Below, one piece after another: positions 33,497 through 42,245 of a DNA stretch of 46,897 bases. The notes under the pieces were generated by a model. That model had not been told where the DNA came from and did not search any database. It worked only from the letters and a program-made list of their open reading frames with translations. The DNA is from an uncultured Methanobrevibacter sp. (GTDB lineage Archaea; Methanobacteriota; Methanobacteria; Methanobacteriales; Methanobacteriaceae): the NCBI RefSeq assembly GCF_947166415.1, contig NZ_CAMVEE010000014.1:1-46897 (forward strand), written 5' to 3'. Positions within the stretch are counted from its first letter, which is position 1. The number at the start of each line of letters is the position of its first letter. The translations under genes and the position numbers were made by a program.

Positions 33497-34623
33497 GCAA
33501 TGGATGCCACACCAGCGCCGGCATCGTCAATTACACCTAAACCTTTTAAGGTCATTCCGATAGCGGCAAAGGTTTGGGTCAGTTCCTTGTAGGAAATGTT
33601 TCCCATGTGGCCGATTCTGAAAATGTTTCCTTTCAAGTGGTCTTGCCCTCCAGCCAATTCTACGCCGTATTTGTCACGGGTGGTTCCTCTGAATTCAGCA
33701 TCGGTAATTCCTTCAGGCATTTTGACTGCAGTAACTGTAGCTGATGAAACAGCTTCATCTGCAAATAATTCTAATCCTAAAGCTTTGACTGCTTCTACAC
33801 TAGCTTTTGCAGCTTTGTGGTGGCGTGCAACTCTTGCGTCAAGTCCTTCTTCCATAACCATTTTCAATGCTTCGTTCATGGCATAGGTTAATGATACGGA
33901 TGGGGTGTATGGAGTTTCAGGAGGCATTTTGTCACCGCTTTTTCTTGCTGCTTTTAAGTCTAGATAGAATGTATTGGTTTCTACTTTTTCAACTGCAGCC
34001 CATGCTTCATCGCTTAAGGTAATAGCTGCCATTCCTGGAGGTGCTGCTAAACATTTTTGAGATCCGGTAAGACAAACGTCAATTCCGAATTTTTCCACGT
34101 TCACTTCGTCTCCTCCGAGGGAGGATACAGTATCTACGATGTATAGTGCGTCATAGTTTTTCATTACTTTACCAATCTCTTCAATAGGTGCAGCTACACC
34201 AGTGGAAGTTTCATTGTGGATTACACTGACAGCCTTAATGTCTTCATCTTCATCTAATGCTTCAGCGACAGCTTCAGGGGTAACTGCAGTTCCCCATTCA
34301 ACTGCTAATTCTTTTGTATCGATTCCATGAGTTTGAGCTATTTTCATGAAACGTTCGCCGAATTTTCCGCCTACTACATTTAACATTTTTTCTCCAGGTG
34401 CAACTGTATTTGCAATACCTGCTTCCATAGCTGCAGTTCCAGATCCAGTTAATAAATAAGAATTATTAGGGGTTTGGAAAACTTTACTCATTAATTCAGT
34501 AGTTTCAGTTAAAATTTCACCATATTTAGCGCCTCTGTGGTTCACAACAGCTTTAGACATTGCATTGAGTACTCTTGGGTGTACTGTTGTCGGTCCAGGA
34601 AGCATTAATAAAATATCGTTCAT
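33481..34623 (-). CDS. Class-V aminotransferase (alanine-glyoxylate/serine-pyruvate type)
   Basis: A 380-residue PLP enzyme, fold type I, class V. The start MLPGPTTVHPRVLNAM is typical of alanine-glyoxylate/serine-pyruvate aminotransferases. TGSGTAAMEA binds the cofactor phosphate region, DTVSSLGG carries the PLP-ring Asp, and Lys190 in TGSQKCLAAPPG is the Schiff-base lysine. FRIGHMGN near the C-terminus is also conserved. It probably moves amino groups between serine/alanine/aspartate and a 2-oxo acid. The exact pair cannot be told from sequence. GGAGG lies just before the ATG on the minus strand. The gene is unusually codon-regular compared with the AT-rich neighbours. Confidence 0.92.
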   Translation of the reverse strand: MNDILLMLPGPTTVHPRVLNAMSKAVVNHRGAKYGEILTETTELMSKVFQTPNNSYLLTGSGTAAMEAGIANTVAPGEKMLNVVGGKFGERFMKIAQTHGIDTKELAVEWGTAVTPEAVAEALDEDEDIKAVSVIHNETSTGVAAPIEEIGKVMKNYDALYIVDTVSSLGGDEVNVEKFGIDVCLTGSQKCLAAPPGMAAITLSDEAWAAVEKVETNTFYLDLKAARKSGDKMPPETPYTPSVSLTYAMNEALKMVMEEGLDARVARHHKAAKASVEAVKALGLELFADEAVSSATVTAVKMPEGITDAEFRGTTRDKYGVELAGGQDHLKGNIFRIGHMGNISYKELTQTFAAIGMTLKGLGVIDDAGAGVASIAESYL

Positions 34624-34752
34624 TAAATTTCCTCCGTATAATAAAAAGATTTAGCATTTCTAAACCTATATTAATATTTATTTTACTACTTTTTATAGAT
34701 TGTCGTCGGCAAATATTTTTCCGATTTGAACGGAAAGTTGATTTTGATGGGG

Positions 34753-34760
34753 GTTTATAT
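34753..34760 (+). promoter_or_regulatory. TATA box deciding the start of the YczE-like gene
   Basis: TTTATATA lies 26-33 bp before ATG 34786. It implies a nearly leaderless transcript and excludes the in-frame upstream start at 34726. Confidence 0.5.
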
Positions 34761-34785
34761 AGAAAATAATAGAATATTATTAATT

Positions 34786-35454
34786 ATGGAGTTTAGTGGC
34801 GAAAAAGTAACTTTTAAACGCGTATTCAATTATATTTTTGGCCTATTTTTAATTACTTTAGGGGTTGCCTTTTCAATCAAATCAGGTCTTGGCTCAACGC
34901 CGGTAGCTTCAGTTCCTTATTCATTAAATCTGATATTGGGTATAGATTTGGGAATCACTACATTGATGTTTCAAATATTTCTGGTATGTCTGGAATTGGT
35001 GCTTTTAAGGGGTGATTTTAAAAGGAAGCATTTCCTTCAGGTCTTTGTAAGCCTTATTTTTGGGGCTTTCACAAGTTTTTCAATATCCCTCATGGCTTTT
35101 GTTCCTCCTGCAGATAATTTGATGGTTGCCTTTTTGATGAGTTTCATTTCAGTATTTCTAATAGCTTTAGGGATATTTTTCTATGTTCCGACAAATATCG
35201 TTCCGGTTTCTGTTGAAGGCGCAATACAGGCCATTGCAATTGTAACCAACAATCCATTTCCGAAAATAAAAATATGCTTTGACGTCACTGTTGTTTTATC
35301 TTCCTTAATTTTGAGCTACATATTTCTTGGAAACTTCGGAAGTGTGGGAATCGGAACAATAATCGGCGCTGTATTCATAGGATATGTAGTTAAATTAATC
35401 CATAGCCTGAATTATAGGTTAACTGGACAGAATGTTGATTTAAAAAAGATGTAA
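34786..35454 (+). CDS. YczE/YitT-like integral membrane protein
   Basis: A 222-residue polytopic membrane protein with five to six hydrophobic helices, such as IFGLFLITLGVAFSIKSGLG and TIIGAVFIGYVVKLI. The glycine-rich LGSTPVASVPYSLNLI between the first two helices is characteristic of the YczE/YyaS (COG2364, DUF6198-like) family. Its function is unknown. Transport or membrane homeostasis roles are guesses. The start at ATG 34786 is chosen because a TATA box sits 30 bp ahead. No Shine-Dalgarno is needed for a leaderless message. It is followed after 66 bp by the mptE-like gene. Confidence 0.8.
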   Translation: MEFSGEKVTFKRVFNYIFGLFLITLGVAFSIKSGLGSTPVASVPYSLNLILGIDLGITTLMFQIFLVCLELVLLRGDFKRKHFLQVFVSLIFGAFTSFSISLMAFVPPADNLMVAFLMSFISVFLIALGIFFYVPTNIVPVSVEGAIQAIAIVTNNPFPKIKICFDVTVVLSSLILSYIFLGNFGSVGIGTIIGAVFIGYVVKLIHSLNYRLTGQNVDLKKM

Positions 35455-35520
35455 TACTCAATTCAATAAAAAATTATTAATAAATTAAATGATAAAGTTT
35501 CTAATCAGTGAGGTTTGAAT

Positions 35521-36240
35521 ATGGAATTTGGACTTTGGGAAAAATATTATAAGGAAATACTTGATGATTTTGGATTTTCAAGAAGCGGAGATGAGGAGTC
35601 AGCGAAATTATTGGATGAAATATTGTCCACTGAAGGCTGCCTTACATTGGATGATTTAAGTCAGATTGTTGGTTTTTCAGACAAATTTATTGTATTTGGC
35701 GCAGGTCCGTCACTAAAGGAGCATATTATCCATTTAAAAGAAAATTATGATTTAAGGGATTATGTTTTGGTTGCAGCGGACGGAGCAACAACTGCTTTAA
35801 TTGAAGAAAGGCTGTCTCCAGATATTGTGGCTACAGATTTGGATGGAAACATCGATGATATCCTCCTGGCCAATATCAGGGGAGCGAATATAGTAATTCA
35901 TGCTCATGGAGACAACATTGATAAAATTGCTTCATTGACTTCATTTTTCAACAATGTGCTTGGAACTACACAGGCACAACCTGTCGGCAATCTCTACAAC
36001 TTCGGAGGCTTTACAGATGGTGACAGGGCAATGTTTTTGGCTGTAGCGCTTGGAGCAAGTGAAATGACATTGGCGGGAATGGATTTCGGAGACATCGTGA
36101 CCAGATATTCAAGACCTAACATCGAAACAGATTTGGCGGAAGCCGATGACTTCAAAAAGAAAAAGCTGAAGTATGCGGAATTGTTCACTCAATGGATTAT
36201 TGATAATGAGGATGTAACTATTATTAATTTGTGTAAATAA
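35521..36240 (+). CDS. mptE: 6-hydroxymethyl-7,8-dihydropterin pyrophosphokinase MptE (DUF115)
   Basis: A 239-residue DUF115 protein. The archaeal MptE enzyme transfers pyrophosphate from ATP to 6-hydroxymethyl-dihydropterin on the way to tetrahydromethanopterin, the C1 carrier of methanogenesis. Conserved stretches are FGAGPSLKEHI, VAADGATTALIEERLSPDIV, ATDLDGN and the C-terminal GGFTDGDRAMFLAVALGA and LAGMDFGD. Length fits. ATG 35521 (MEFGLWEKYY) is preceded by GAGGT at 35510-35514. The TTG two codons upstream is too close to that site. It lies 36 bp before the orc1/cdc6 start. Confidence 0.9.
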   Translation: MEFGLWEKYYKEILDDFGFSRSGDEESAKLLDEILSTEGCLTLDDLSQIVGFSDKFIVFGAGPSLKEHIIHLKENYDLRDYVLVAADGATTALIEERLSPDIVATDLDGNIDDILLANIRGANIVIHAHGDNIDKIASLTSFFNNVLGTTQAQPVGNLYNFGGFTDGDRAMFLAVALGASEMTLAGMDFGDIVTRYSRPNIETDLAEADDFKKKKLKYAELFTQWIIDNEDVTIINLCK

Positions 36241-36276
36241 TAATTGATTTATAATAGATTAAATAAAGTAGATAAT

Positions 36277-37386
36277 ATGGGAATCGAAGATATCTTAATG
36301 TATGATGAAAGTCTTTTTCAAAACATAAACGCTTTTGATCCGGATTATATGCCTCCAAACTATAATTTCAGGGATACTCAAATGGAAGCGATGGCAATGT
36401 CAATAAGACCTGCCATGAGAGGGGGTCAACCGTCAAACGCAATTGTTTTGGGGTCACCGGCAACAGGAAAAACAACAGCAATAAGGAAGGTTTTTGAACT
36501 TGTTGAAAGGAACACGGAAAGAGTAGTATGCGTTTATATCAACTGTCAAATCCATACAACCCGTTTTGGAATATTTTCACAAATCTACAAAAAGATGTTC
36601 GGGCACATTCCTCCTGAAACAGGGGTTCCGTTTTCAAGGATTTATGACCAAATCATGAAGGACCTTCAAAAAAATGAAAAATCATTAATCATCGCATTGG
36701 ACGATGTAAATTATCTATTCCAAAGTAAAAATGCAAATAAGATATTTTATGACATGTTAAGGGCATATGAAGAATACCCTGGTGTTAAAACAGCTATTTT
36801 TGCCATTCTTTCAGATTTGGAATTCAAATATGCCTTCGATAAGAATGTAAATACTGTCTTCATTCCTCAAGAGATACATTTCCCGCTTTATTCATACTCA
36901 GAAATTGAAGATATCCTAAGAGACAGGGCAAAAGCCGGATTTTTCCCAAATGTTTTAAGTGATGACATCTTAGAGCAGGTTGCGATGCATACATATGAAA
37001 ACGGCGATTTGAGAGTAGGCATCAATCTCTTAAAATCATGCGGCAATATTGCAGAAGCCGATGCGAGCCGTGAAATCACTCAGGAACATTTCGACAAGGC
37101 AGTTGACTCTCTAGTTTCAATTAACATTTCCCAAACAATCGATTCATTAACTGATTTGGAGAAATCCCTTTTAAGAATAATTGCAGATTATGATGGAATT
37201 TATACTGCTGGAGAATTATCAGAGGTATTTAAAGAAAAAACAGATTCCAGCTATTCTTCTTTTAACAGAACATTGGAAAAATTAGAGTTTGTAAGATTGA
37301 TTGATACTAAATTTACAGGAAAAGGGGTTAGGGGAAATTCTCGTGAAATTATATTGCGTTTTAACCCCGATGATTATACCATCTAA
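36277..37386 (+). CDS. cdc6: Orc1/Cdc6 replication initiator
   Basis: A 369-residue Orc1/Cdc6 AAA+ protein that binds origin repeats and helps load the MCM helicase. Walker A GSPATGKTT is at 59-67. Walker B LIIALDDVN is around 137-145, with DDVN rather than the more common DE, and a winged-helix domain runs from about 285 to the end. I chose ATG 36277 (MGIEDILMYDES). The TTG-initiated extension from 36244 lies in poor-coding sequence. By gene order (immediately upstream of archease) it corresponds to M. thermautotrophicus MTH1599 (Cdc6-2), from memory, rather than to Cdc6-1. The putative origin array is 3.9 kb upstream. Confidence 0.93.
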   Translation: MGIEDILMYDESLFQNINAFDPDYMPPNYNFRDTQMEAMAMSIRPAMRGGQPSNAIVLGSPATGKTTAIRKVFELVERNTERVVCVYINCQIHTTRFGIFSQIYKKMFGHIPPETGVPFSRIYDQIMKDLQKNEKSLIIALDDVNYLFQSKNANKIFYDMLRAYEEYPGVKTAIFAILSDLEFKYAFDKNVNTVFIPQEIHFPLYSYSEIEDILRDRAKAGFFPNVLSDDILEQVAMHTYENGDLRVGINLLKSCGNIAEADASREITQEHFDKAVDSLVSINISQTIDSLTDLEKSLLRIIADYDGIYTAGELSEVFKEKTDSSYSSFNRTLEKLEFVRLIDTKFTGKGVRGNSREIILRFNPDDYTI

Positions 37387-37413
37387 ATTTTCCTGGGAAA
37401 TTAGTTTCTGTTA

Positions 37414-37452
37414 ACATTAGATGCTTGCATGGTATGCTTGCAGTTCTAATGT
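37414..37452. repeat. Stem-loop with internal direct repeat after cdc6
   Basis: ACATTAGA (37414-37421) and TCTAATGT (37445-37452) form a perfect 8-bp stem. The 23-nt loop contains TGCTTGCA twice. It lies between the ends of cdc6 and the small minus-strand gene and may be a terminator-like or regulatory structure. Confidence 0.45.
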
Positions 37453-37497
37453 ATGGCACTAAGGGTTTGGTATTTTATTTAAAAAATAAATCCAAGC

Positions 37498-37677
37498 TTA
37501 AATTATGCTCGGTGTTTGTGCGGCAACAACAGAAATAACTGATAAAAGTAATGCAGCTATTACAAGAAGCATTACCATGCAAGATTGAACATCATAATTG
37601 CTGTATAAAATCTCATCCCTTATTGAACTTTTTTTTCTTAAATCTGCTTTTAATGAGGTATCTTTACTGCTTAACAT
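37498..37677 (-). CDS. Small single-pass membrane protein, 59 aa
   Basis: A 59-residue protein starting MLSSKDTSLKADLRKKSSIR, with a hydrophilic N-terminal half and one hydrophobic helix (VMLLVIAALLLSVISVV, about 35-51) near the C-terminus, followed by AAQTPSII. The start at 37675-37677 is preferred because AGTGAT precedes it on the minus strand. A longer reading to 37803 would overlap the archease gene. No family is recognised. It diverges from archease with 88 bp between starts. Confidence 0.5.
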   Translation of the reverse strand: MLSSKDTSLKADLRKKSSIRDEILYSNYDVQSCMVMLLVIAALLLSVISVVAAQTPSII

Positions 37678-37765
37678 TTTAATCACTATACTTATTATTA
37701 TTAAAAAACTAATATAAACAAAGAGATAGAGAGCATTTGAAAAGTAATATTTTTGGGGCAAAAAC

Positions 37766-38188
37766 ATGAAAAAATTTGAATATTTCGACGTAACTGCTGA
37801 CATTGGATTTAAGGCTTATGGTAATGATTTGGATGAAGCTTTTGAAAATGCAGGATTGGCTATGTTCAATATCATTTCCAATACTGATGAGGTGGATGCA
37901 GTTAACTCCATATCATTTGAAATATCCTCAGAAGACGAAGTATCTCTTTTATATGATTATCTTGAAGAGCTGCTCTTTCACCATGAAATCGATTTCATGC
38001 TTTTTTCGGATTTTGATGTTGAGATTAAAAAGTTGGCTGATGGATACTCGTTGAATGCAACCATCATGGGTGAGCCGATTGATTGGGATAAGCATGAGAG
38101 AAAAACCGAAATCAAGGCAATAACATTTCACATGATGGATGTAAAAGATTCTAGACCTTTTGAACTTCAGGCGATTGTCGATTTGTAA
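37766..38188 (+). CDS. Archease, RtcB activator
   Basis: A 140-residue archease. The family helps the RtcB ligase form its guanylylated intermediate and turn over, and is classically encoded beside rtcB. It begins KKFEYFDVTADIGFKAYGN, with the conserved metal-binding Asp residues in DVTADIG. DYLEELLFHHEIDFMLF follows, and the conserved end ELQAIVDL, whose last Asp joins the metal site, closes it. The M. thermautotrophicus structure MTH1598 is the same family, from memory. No strong ribosome-binding site is seen beyond GGGGC. rtcB follows after one intervening small gene. Confidence 0.93.
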   Translation: MKKFEYFDVTADIGFKAYGNDLDEAFENAGLAMFNIISNTDEVDAVNSISFEISSEDEVSLLYDYLEELLFHHEIDFMLFSDFDVEIKKLADGYSLNATIMGEPIDWDKHERKTEIKAITFHMMDVKDSRPFELQAIVDL

Positions 38189-38221
38189 TTTATTTATAAT
38201 ATAACATTAATATATATAATT

Positions 38222-38542
38222 ATGAAAAGAACTAGAACTGTATCCAGAAAATTTGAAATGATTATGGGGATAATCGGATCAATTATAGGCATGTTTTCAG
38301 GTTCATTCTTAATATTTCTTGAAAGCATGGGTCATGTCCATACTCCATTTTTAGGTCTTGTTGCTATTTTAGCTTCTATTTTAGGATTCATATCCAGTTA
38401 TTATGTCCAGAAAAACAGTGAGGCGGCAGGCGTCGGATTCATAATTGCAACAATGTTCGTAATTGCCGGTGCAGATCATATCAATGTAATCAGTTCTTTA
38501 TTCTTGCTTATTGCAGGAGTATCATCACTTTTTAGAAAATAA
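38222..38542 (+). CDS. DUF4064-like small membrane protein
   Basis: A 106-residue protein with four short hydrophobic segments, MIMGIIGSIIGMFSGSFLIF, FLGLVAILASILGFISSYYV, GVGFIIATMFVIAGA and SLFLLIAGVSSLF. The N-terminus is basic (MKRTRTVSRKFE). This pattern matches small DUF4064 membrane proteins. It sits between archease and rtcB on the same strand, 33 bp after archease. The connection to RNA ligation is not evident, and its own TATA-like ATTAATATATAAT (38207-38219) suggests an independent, nearly leaderless transcript. Confidence 0.75.
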   Translation: MKRTRTVSRKFEMIMGIIGSIIGMFSGSFLIFLESMGHVHTPFLGLVAILASILGFISSYYVQKNSEAAGVGFIIATMFVIAGADHINVISSLFLLIAGVSSLFRK

Positions 38543-38629
38543 TCTTTCACTTTTTATACTTTAAGCTATTCACCAAAACATTATTTAAATATTAACTTAA
38601 ATATTAAATTATAATAAACTGTGATTTTT

Positions 38630-40078
38630 ATGACAATTAAAGACAATATTAATAAAATTAGGGATAACGTTTATGAGATTCCAGGGTCTTTCAACAAGAA
38701 GATGAGGGCTTCCGGAAGATTATATATCGATGATGAAAGCTTTGAAGCATTGGAAGAGGGGGCTATTGAACAGATTGTCAATGTGGCTTGCCTTCCGGGT
38801 GTTCAAAGATACTCAATAGGTTTGCCGGACATCCATTTCGGGTATGGATTTCCGATTGGAGGCGTTGCAGCATTCAGCATGAGAAACGGAATAGTTTCAC
38901 CTGGAGGAGTCGGTTTTGACATTAATTGTGGTGTCAGATTGATAAAATCCAATTTGACTTTGGCAGACATCGAAGAGCACCTTGATGAACTCACCGAAAA
39001 GTTATTTAAAAATATTCCTTCCGGTGTTGGAAGTAAAGGAAAAATCAGGCTCGATGAAGGTGAAATAGACAAGGTTCTTGATTATGGTGCTGAATGGGCA
39101 GTTGAAAATGGCTACGGCTGGCCTGAAGATTTGGAAGTTTTGGAAGAAAACGGAAGAATGGTCGATGCGGATTCAAGTATCGTATCAGACAAGGCTAAAA
39201 AAAGAGGAATTCCACAATTGGGTTCACTTGGTTCTGGAAATCACTTTTTGGAAATTCAGGAAGTCGATGAAATCTTCAATGAAGAGGTAGCTAAAGTATT
39301 TGGCCTTGAAAAAGGAATGATAGTTATTATGGTCCATTCAGGTTCCAGAGGCTGCGGACACCAAGTATGCTCAGATTATTTAAGGCAAATGGATAAGGCT
39401 TATAAAAAATATAAGATTCAAATCGATGACAGGCAGCTTGCATGCGCTCCGTTGGATTCAAAAGAAGCGCAAAATTATATTCAGGCAATGAGCGCAGCAG
39501 CAAATTATGCATGGGCAAATAGACAGTTGATGACCCATTGGATTCGTGAAACCTTTGAAGAAGTTCTGGGCAAATCTGCAAAAGACATGGAAATGGACAT
39601 TGTCTATGATGTGGCCCACAATATTGTCAAAATGGAAAGTCATAAAGTTTATAATCGTGAAGAAGACCTTCTAGTTCACAGAAAAGGCGCTACACGCGCA
39701 TTCGGTCCTGGAAGGGAAGAAGTTCCTGAAAAATACAGAGCTGTTGGACAGCCTGTGTTAATTCCGGGAACTATGGGAACAGCATCATACGTATTGCATG
39801 GAACTCAAACAGCAATGGACGAGACATTTGGTTCCACTGCACATGGTGCAGGAAGAATCCTGTCCAGATCTCAAGCTAAAAAGGATTATAATCCTGATGA
39901 AATCACAGGTGAAATGGAAAGCAAAGGCATTAAAATCAAGGCAACCAGCAAACATGTAATTGCTGAAGAGGCTCCAGGCGCTTATAAGGACGTTGACAGT
40001 GTAGTCAGAGTGTCTGACAGTACTGGAATTGCTAAATTGGTTGCTAAATTAAAACCATTAGCCGTTTGCAAAGGATGA
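38630..40078 (+). CDS. rtcB: tRNA-splicing ligase RtcB
   Basis: A 482-residue GTP/Mn2+-dependent RNA ligase joining 2',3'-cyclic phosphate and 5'-OH ends of tRNA halves. All signature sites are present. These are [14 protein letters not shown], the metal Cys in [28 protein letters not shown] and [13 protein letters not shown]. His405 in TAHGAGR is the guanylylated histidine (His404 in Pyrococcus numbering). There is no intein. The end KPLAVCKG is complete. ATG 38630 is preferred over GTG 38621 by alignment with the family start. The gene ends 6 bp before the phosphorylase gene. Confidence 0.97.
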   Translation: MTIKDNINKIRDNVYEIPGSFNKKMRASGRLYIDDESFEALEEGAIEQIVNVACLPGVQRYSIGLPDIHFGYGFPIGGVAAFSMRNGIVSPGGVGFDINCGVRLIKSNLTLADIEEHLDELTEKLFKNIPSGVGSKGKIRLDEGEIDKVLDYGAEWAVENGYGWPEDLEVLEENGRMVDADSSIVSDKAKKRGIPQLGSLGSGNHFLEIQEVDEIFNEEVAKVFGLEKGMIVIMVHSGSRGCGHQVCSDYLRQMDKAYKKYKIQIDDRQLACAPLDSKEAQNYIQAMSAAANYAWANRQLMTHWIRETFEEVLGKSAKDMEMDIVYDVAHNIVKMESHKVYNREEDLLVHRKGATRAFGPGREEVPEKYRAVGQPVLIPGTMGTASYVLHGTQTAMDETFGSTAHGAGRILSRSQAKKDYNPDEITGEMESKGIKIKATSKHVIAEEAPGAYKDVDSVVRVSDSTGIAKLVAKLKPLAVCKG

Positions 40079-40084
40079 GATTTC

Positions 40085-40843
40085 ATGATTGGCATAATCG
40101 GCGGCAGCGGAGTTTATGAAATTACTCAAAAAGCGGATAGCTGCGCAATTGAATTAGTTAAAACTGATTATGGGGATGTTGAAGTATCCATTTTGGATAT
40201 TTTCTCAAAAAAAGTGGCATTCATCCCTCGCCATGCTAAAGGTCACAGCATTCCCCCCCATAAGATCAATTTCAGAGCGAACATTGATGCATTGAAGAAG
40301 GTTGGCGTTACAAAGGTAATAGCCACAAACTCAGTCGGGTCAATGAATGAGGATATGCCTCCGGGCTCATTTGTCATTCCAGACGATTTTTTAGATTTCT
40401 CACAAAACAGGGTCAAAACATTCTTTGAGGACAAGGTTGTGCACATTGATGTGACTGAACCATATTGCCCTTATTTGAAGGATGTTTTGGATGAATCTGG
40501 CGATGTGATTTTGGGAGGAACATATGTCTGCACTGAAGGGCCTAGATTCGAGACTCCTGCAGAAATCAAAATGTTTAAGATGCTCGGAGGAGACCTTGTT
40601 GGAATGACAGGGCTTCCGGAAGTCACTTTGGCTCGAGAAAGGGAGATGTGCTATAATTCCATATGCATTGTTTCAAATTTCGCTTCAGGAATCTCTGAAA
40701 ACGAGCTGACAATCGATGAAGTTTTTGAAATGGTTGCAAAAAAGGAAGTTGAGCTACTTGAATTGATATATAATTTCATAAAAAACGTCGATGATTCACA
40801 GGATTGTAGATGCATGCATGCATTGGATGGTGCTGAAGTTTAG
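40085..40843 (+). CDS. S-methyl-5'-thioadenosine/thioinosine phosphorylase
   Basis: A 252-residue trimeric purine nucleoside phosphorylase family member (MTAP/MTIP). It cleaves methylthioadenosine or its deaminated form with phosphate, salvaging methylthioribose from SAM-dependent reactions. Motifs: IIGGSGVYEI at the N-terminus, PRHAKGHSIPPHKINFRANI (substrate/phosphate loop), GTYVCTEGPRFETPAEI and GMTGLPEVTLARE with the base-contacting residues. The fold and length are normal. A Cys/His-rich end (DCRCMHA) is noted. In Methanocaldococcus the equivalent enzyme acts on methylthioinosine, so adenosine versus inosine cannot be decided by eye. It is 6 bp after rtcB, so probably co-transcribed. Confidence 0.9.
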   Translation: MIGIIGGSGVYEITQKADSCAIELVKTDYGDVEVSILDIFSKKVAFIPRHAKGHSIPPHKINFRANIDALKKVGVTKVIATNSVGSMNEDMPPGSFVIPDDFLDFSQNRVKTFFEDKVVHIDVTEPYCPYLKDVLDESGDVILGGTYVCTEGPRFETPAEIKMFKMLGGDLVGMTGLPEVTLAREREMCYNSICIVSNFASGISENELTIDEVFEMVAKKEVELLELIYNFIKNVDDSQDCRCMHALDGAEV

Positions 40844-40893
40844 GTTTCATGATTGTGGCATCGTTTTTCGATTAAAATGGGGGAAGATTTAAT

Positions 40894-41214
40894 ATGCGTT
40901 TGGCGGTAGTTTCATCCGATGGTGTGAATGTTGATTTGCACCTTGGAAGGGGAAAGTCTGTATATGTGTATGATTATGATGAAGATGTGAATTTTGTTGA
41001 AAGAAGGGATGTCGAAATTGCAGAGGATGCCAAACATCAGGGCGGTAAAGTCATAAAGGCATGTGAAGACTGTGATGTATTGATTTCTGTTCAATATGGA
41101 TTCAAATCTAAAATTAAGGCTGAAGATGCTGGTATTAAATTGGTTGAGGATGAAGGTCCAATCAGTGATGTCCTTAAAAGGTACATTGATCATTACAATT
41201 TCATGAAAAATTAG
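40894..41214 (+). CDS. NifX/NifB-domain (dinitrogenase iron-molybdenum cofactor family) protein
   Basis: A 106-residue single-domain protein of the NifX/NafY family (PF02579-like), with an RNase-H-like fold that binds Fe-S cofactor precursors in nitrogen fixers. The start MRLAVVSSDGVNVDLHLGRG carries the conserved HxGR turn. KHQGGKVIKACEDCDVLISVQYG and IKLVEDEGPISDVLKRYI complete the fold. Methanogens carry several such proteins without nitrogenase, so a general metal-cluster carrier role is possible. GGGGGA at 40879-40884 is the ribosome-binding site. Confidence 0.88.
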   Translation: MRLAVVSSDGVNVDLHLGRGKSVYVYDYDEDVNFVERRDVEIAEDAKHQGGKVIKACEDCDVLISVQYGFKSKIKAEDAGIKLVEDEGPISDVLKRYIDHYNFMKN

Positions 41215-41663
41215 TTTACAATATATTTTTAATAAATCTATTTGATTCTTTTAATCAAAGGCATTAGGTGGGGTAATTCTTCTCAATTCCGTTTCATATT
41301 CATTTTTTGTATTTCTCATGAATGTCTTTCGATTAAAATTTTTTCATTGAAATTTTAATTTTTTTTTAAAAAAATACTTTTTTTAATAATCTTTATATAC
41401 CATGAATAAAATAATTATAGATAACCTTTATGGGCGGGTTTTAAAAAATAAAACTTAATTACAAATATTTTCTTTAAATAAGGTGAGTATAGCTCACAAT
41501 AGTCGAATAACTGATTATAGGACAATTATTTCTTGTAATCGTTTTTACAGTTTGTTTTGTAGTTTATATAGGAAATACTGTATTTTAGACTATTTTTTAA
41601 AATTTTAATGGCGTAACGCTAGATTATTACATATATTATTTATAAACAAAAACGGTTGATATA
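41215..41663. other. Long leader/promoter region of rps3ae
   Basis: 449 bp. A 7-bp hairpin TTTGATT/AATCAAA near 41239-41257 could end the NifX-like gene. TATA-like boxes occur at 41391-41399 (CTTTATATA) and 41572-41580 (GTTTATATA). A small stem-loop, GTGAG-TATAG-CTCAC, lies at 41483-41497. Two promoters and a possible structured leader or short RNA are suggested. No ORF is supported. Confidence 0.4.
41572..41580 (+). promoter_or_regulatory. Proximal TATA box of rps3ae
   Basis: GTTTATATA lies about 85-90 bp before the rps3ae ATG. It gives a leader of about 60 nt that ends in GGTTGAT (41654-41660). A stronger-looking distal box lies at 41391-41399. Confidence 0.45.
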
Positions 41664-42245
41664 ATGGCAAAGGCAAAAGCAAGACGTAGAGTACGTGATA
41701 CATGGAAAGAAAAATCCTGGTATACTATTAAAACACCAGTAAACTTTGAAGATAAAGAAATTGGGGAAACTCCAGCAAGAGATCCAGAACTTCTCATCGG
41801 TAGAGGAGTAGAAGTTACTATGAGAGAATTAACCGGAGACTTCTCTAAACAATACATCAAACTCAGATTTGAAATTGATAATGTTGCAGGTGATGTTGCA
41901 AACACCAAATTCACCGGCCACAAAACCACTACTGACTATGTAAGAAGCATGATCAGAAGAGGAACTTCCAGAATCGACGCTTCAGCTATAGTTAAAACCA
42001 AAGACGGACGCAGAATCAAACTTCAAGTGCTTGCAGTAACAATCAGAAGAGCAAAATCTTCCCAACAAAAATACATGAGACAAGTAATTGAAGAGTTAAT
42101 CAAAGAAACTGCAGCTGAAAAATCATTTGATGATTTAGTAAAAATCGTTGTCAACGGTAAGTTAGCATCTGAAATTTACCACAACGCTAAAAAAATCTAC
42201 CCTCTCAAAAGAGTGGAAATCATCAAAAGTAAAGTAATCAAATAG
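41664..42245 (+). CDS. rps3ae: 30S ribosomal protein S3Ae
   Basis: A 193-residue S3Ae (eS1) small-subunit protein that sits at the platform near the mRNA exit and takes part in initiation. The N-terminus is typical: MAKAKARRRVRDTWKEKSWY. It continues IGETPARDPELLIGRGVEV, the TTDYVRSMIRRGTSRID segment and KRVEIIKSKVIK at the end. Full archaeal length. It is monocistronic here, with a long leader and a terminator hairpin spanning the stop. Confidence 0.97.
   Translation: MAKAKARRRVRDTWKEKSWYTIKTPVNFEDKEIGETPARDPELLIGRGVEVTMRELTGDFSKQYIKLRFEIDNVAGDVANTKFTGHKTTTDYVRSMIRRGTSRIDASAIVKTKDGRRIKLQVLAVTIRRAKSSQQKYMRQVIEELIKETAAEKSFDDLVKIVVNGKLASEIYHNAKKIYPLKRVEIIKSKVIK

Noticed and set aside
37678..37803. 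Longer version of the small minus-strand membrane protein
   Set aside because: It would overlap the archease start and promoter. The internal ATG has AGTGAT upstream.
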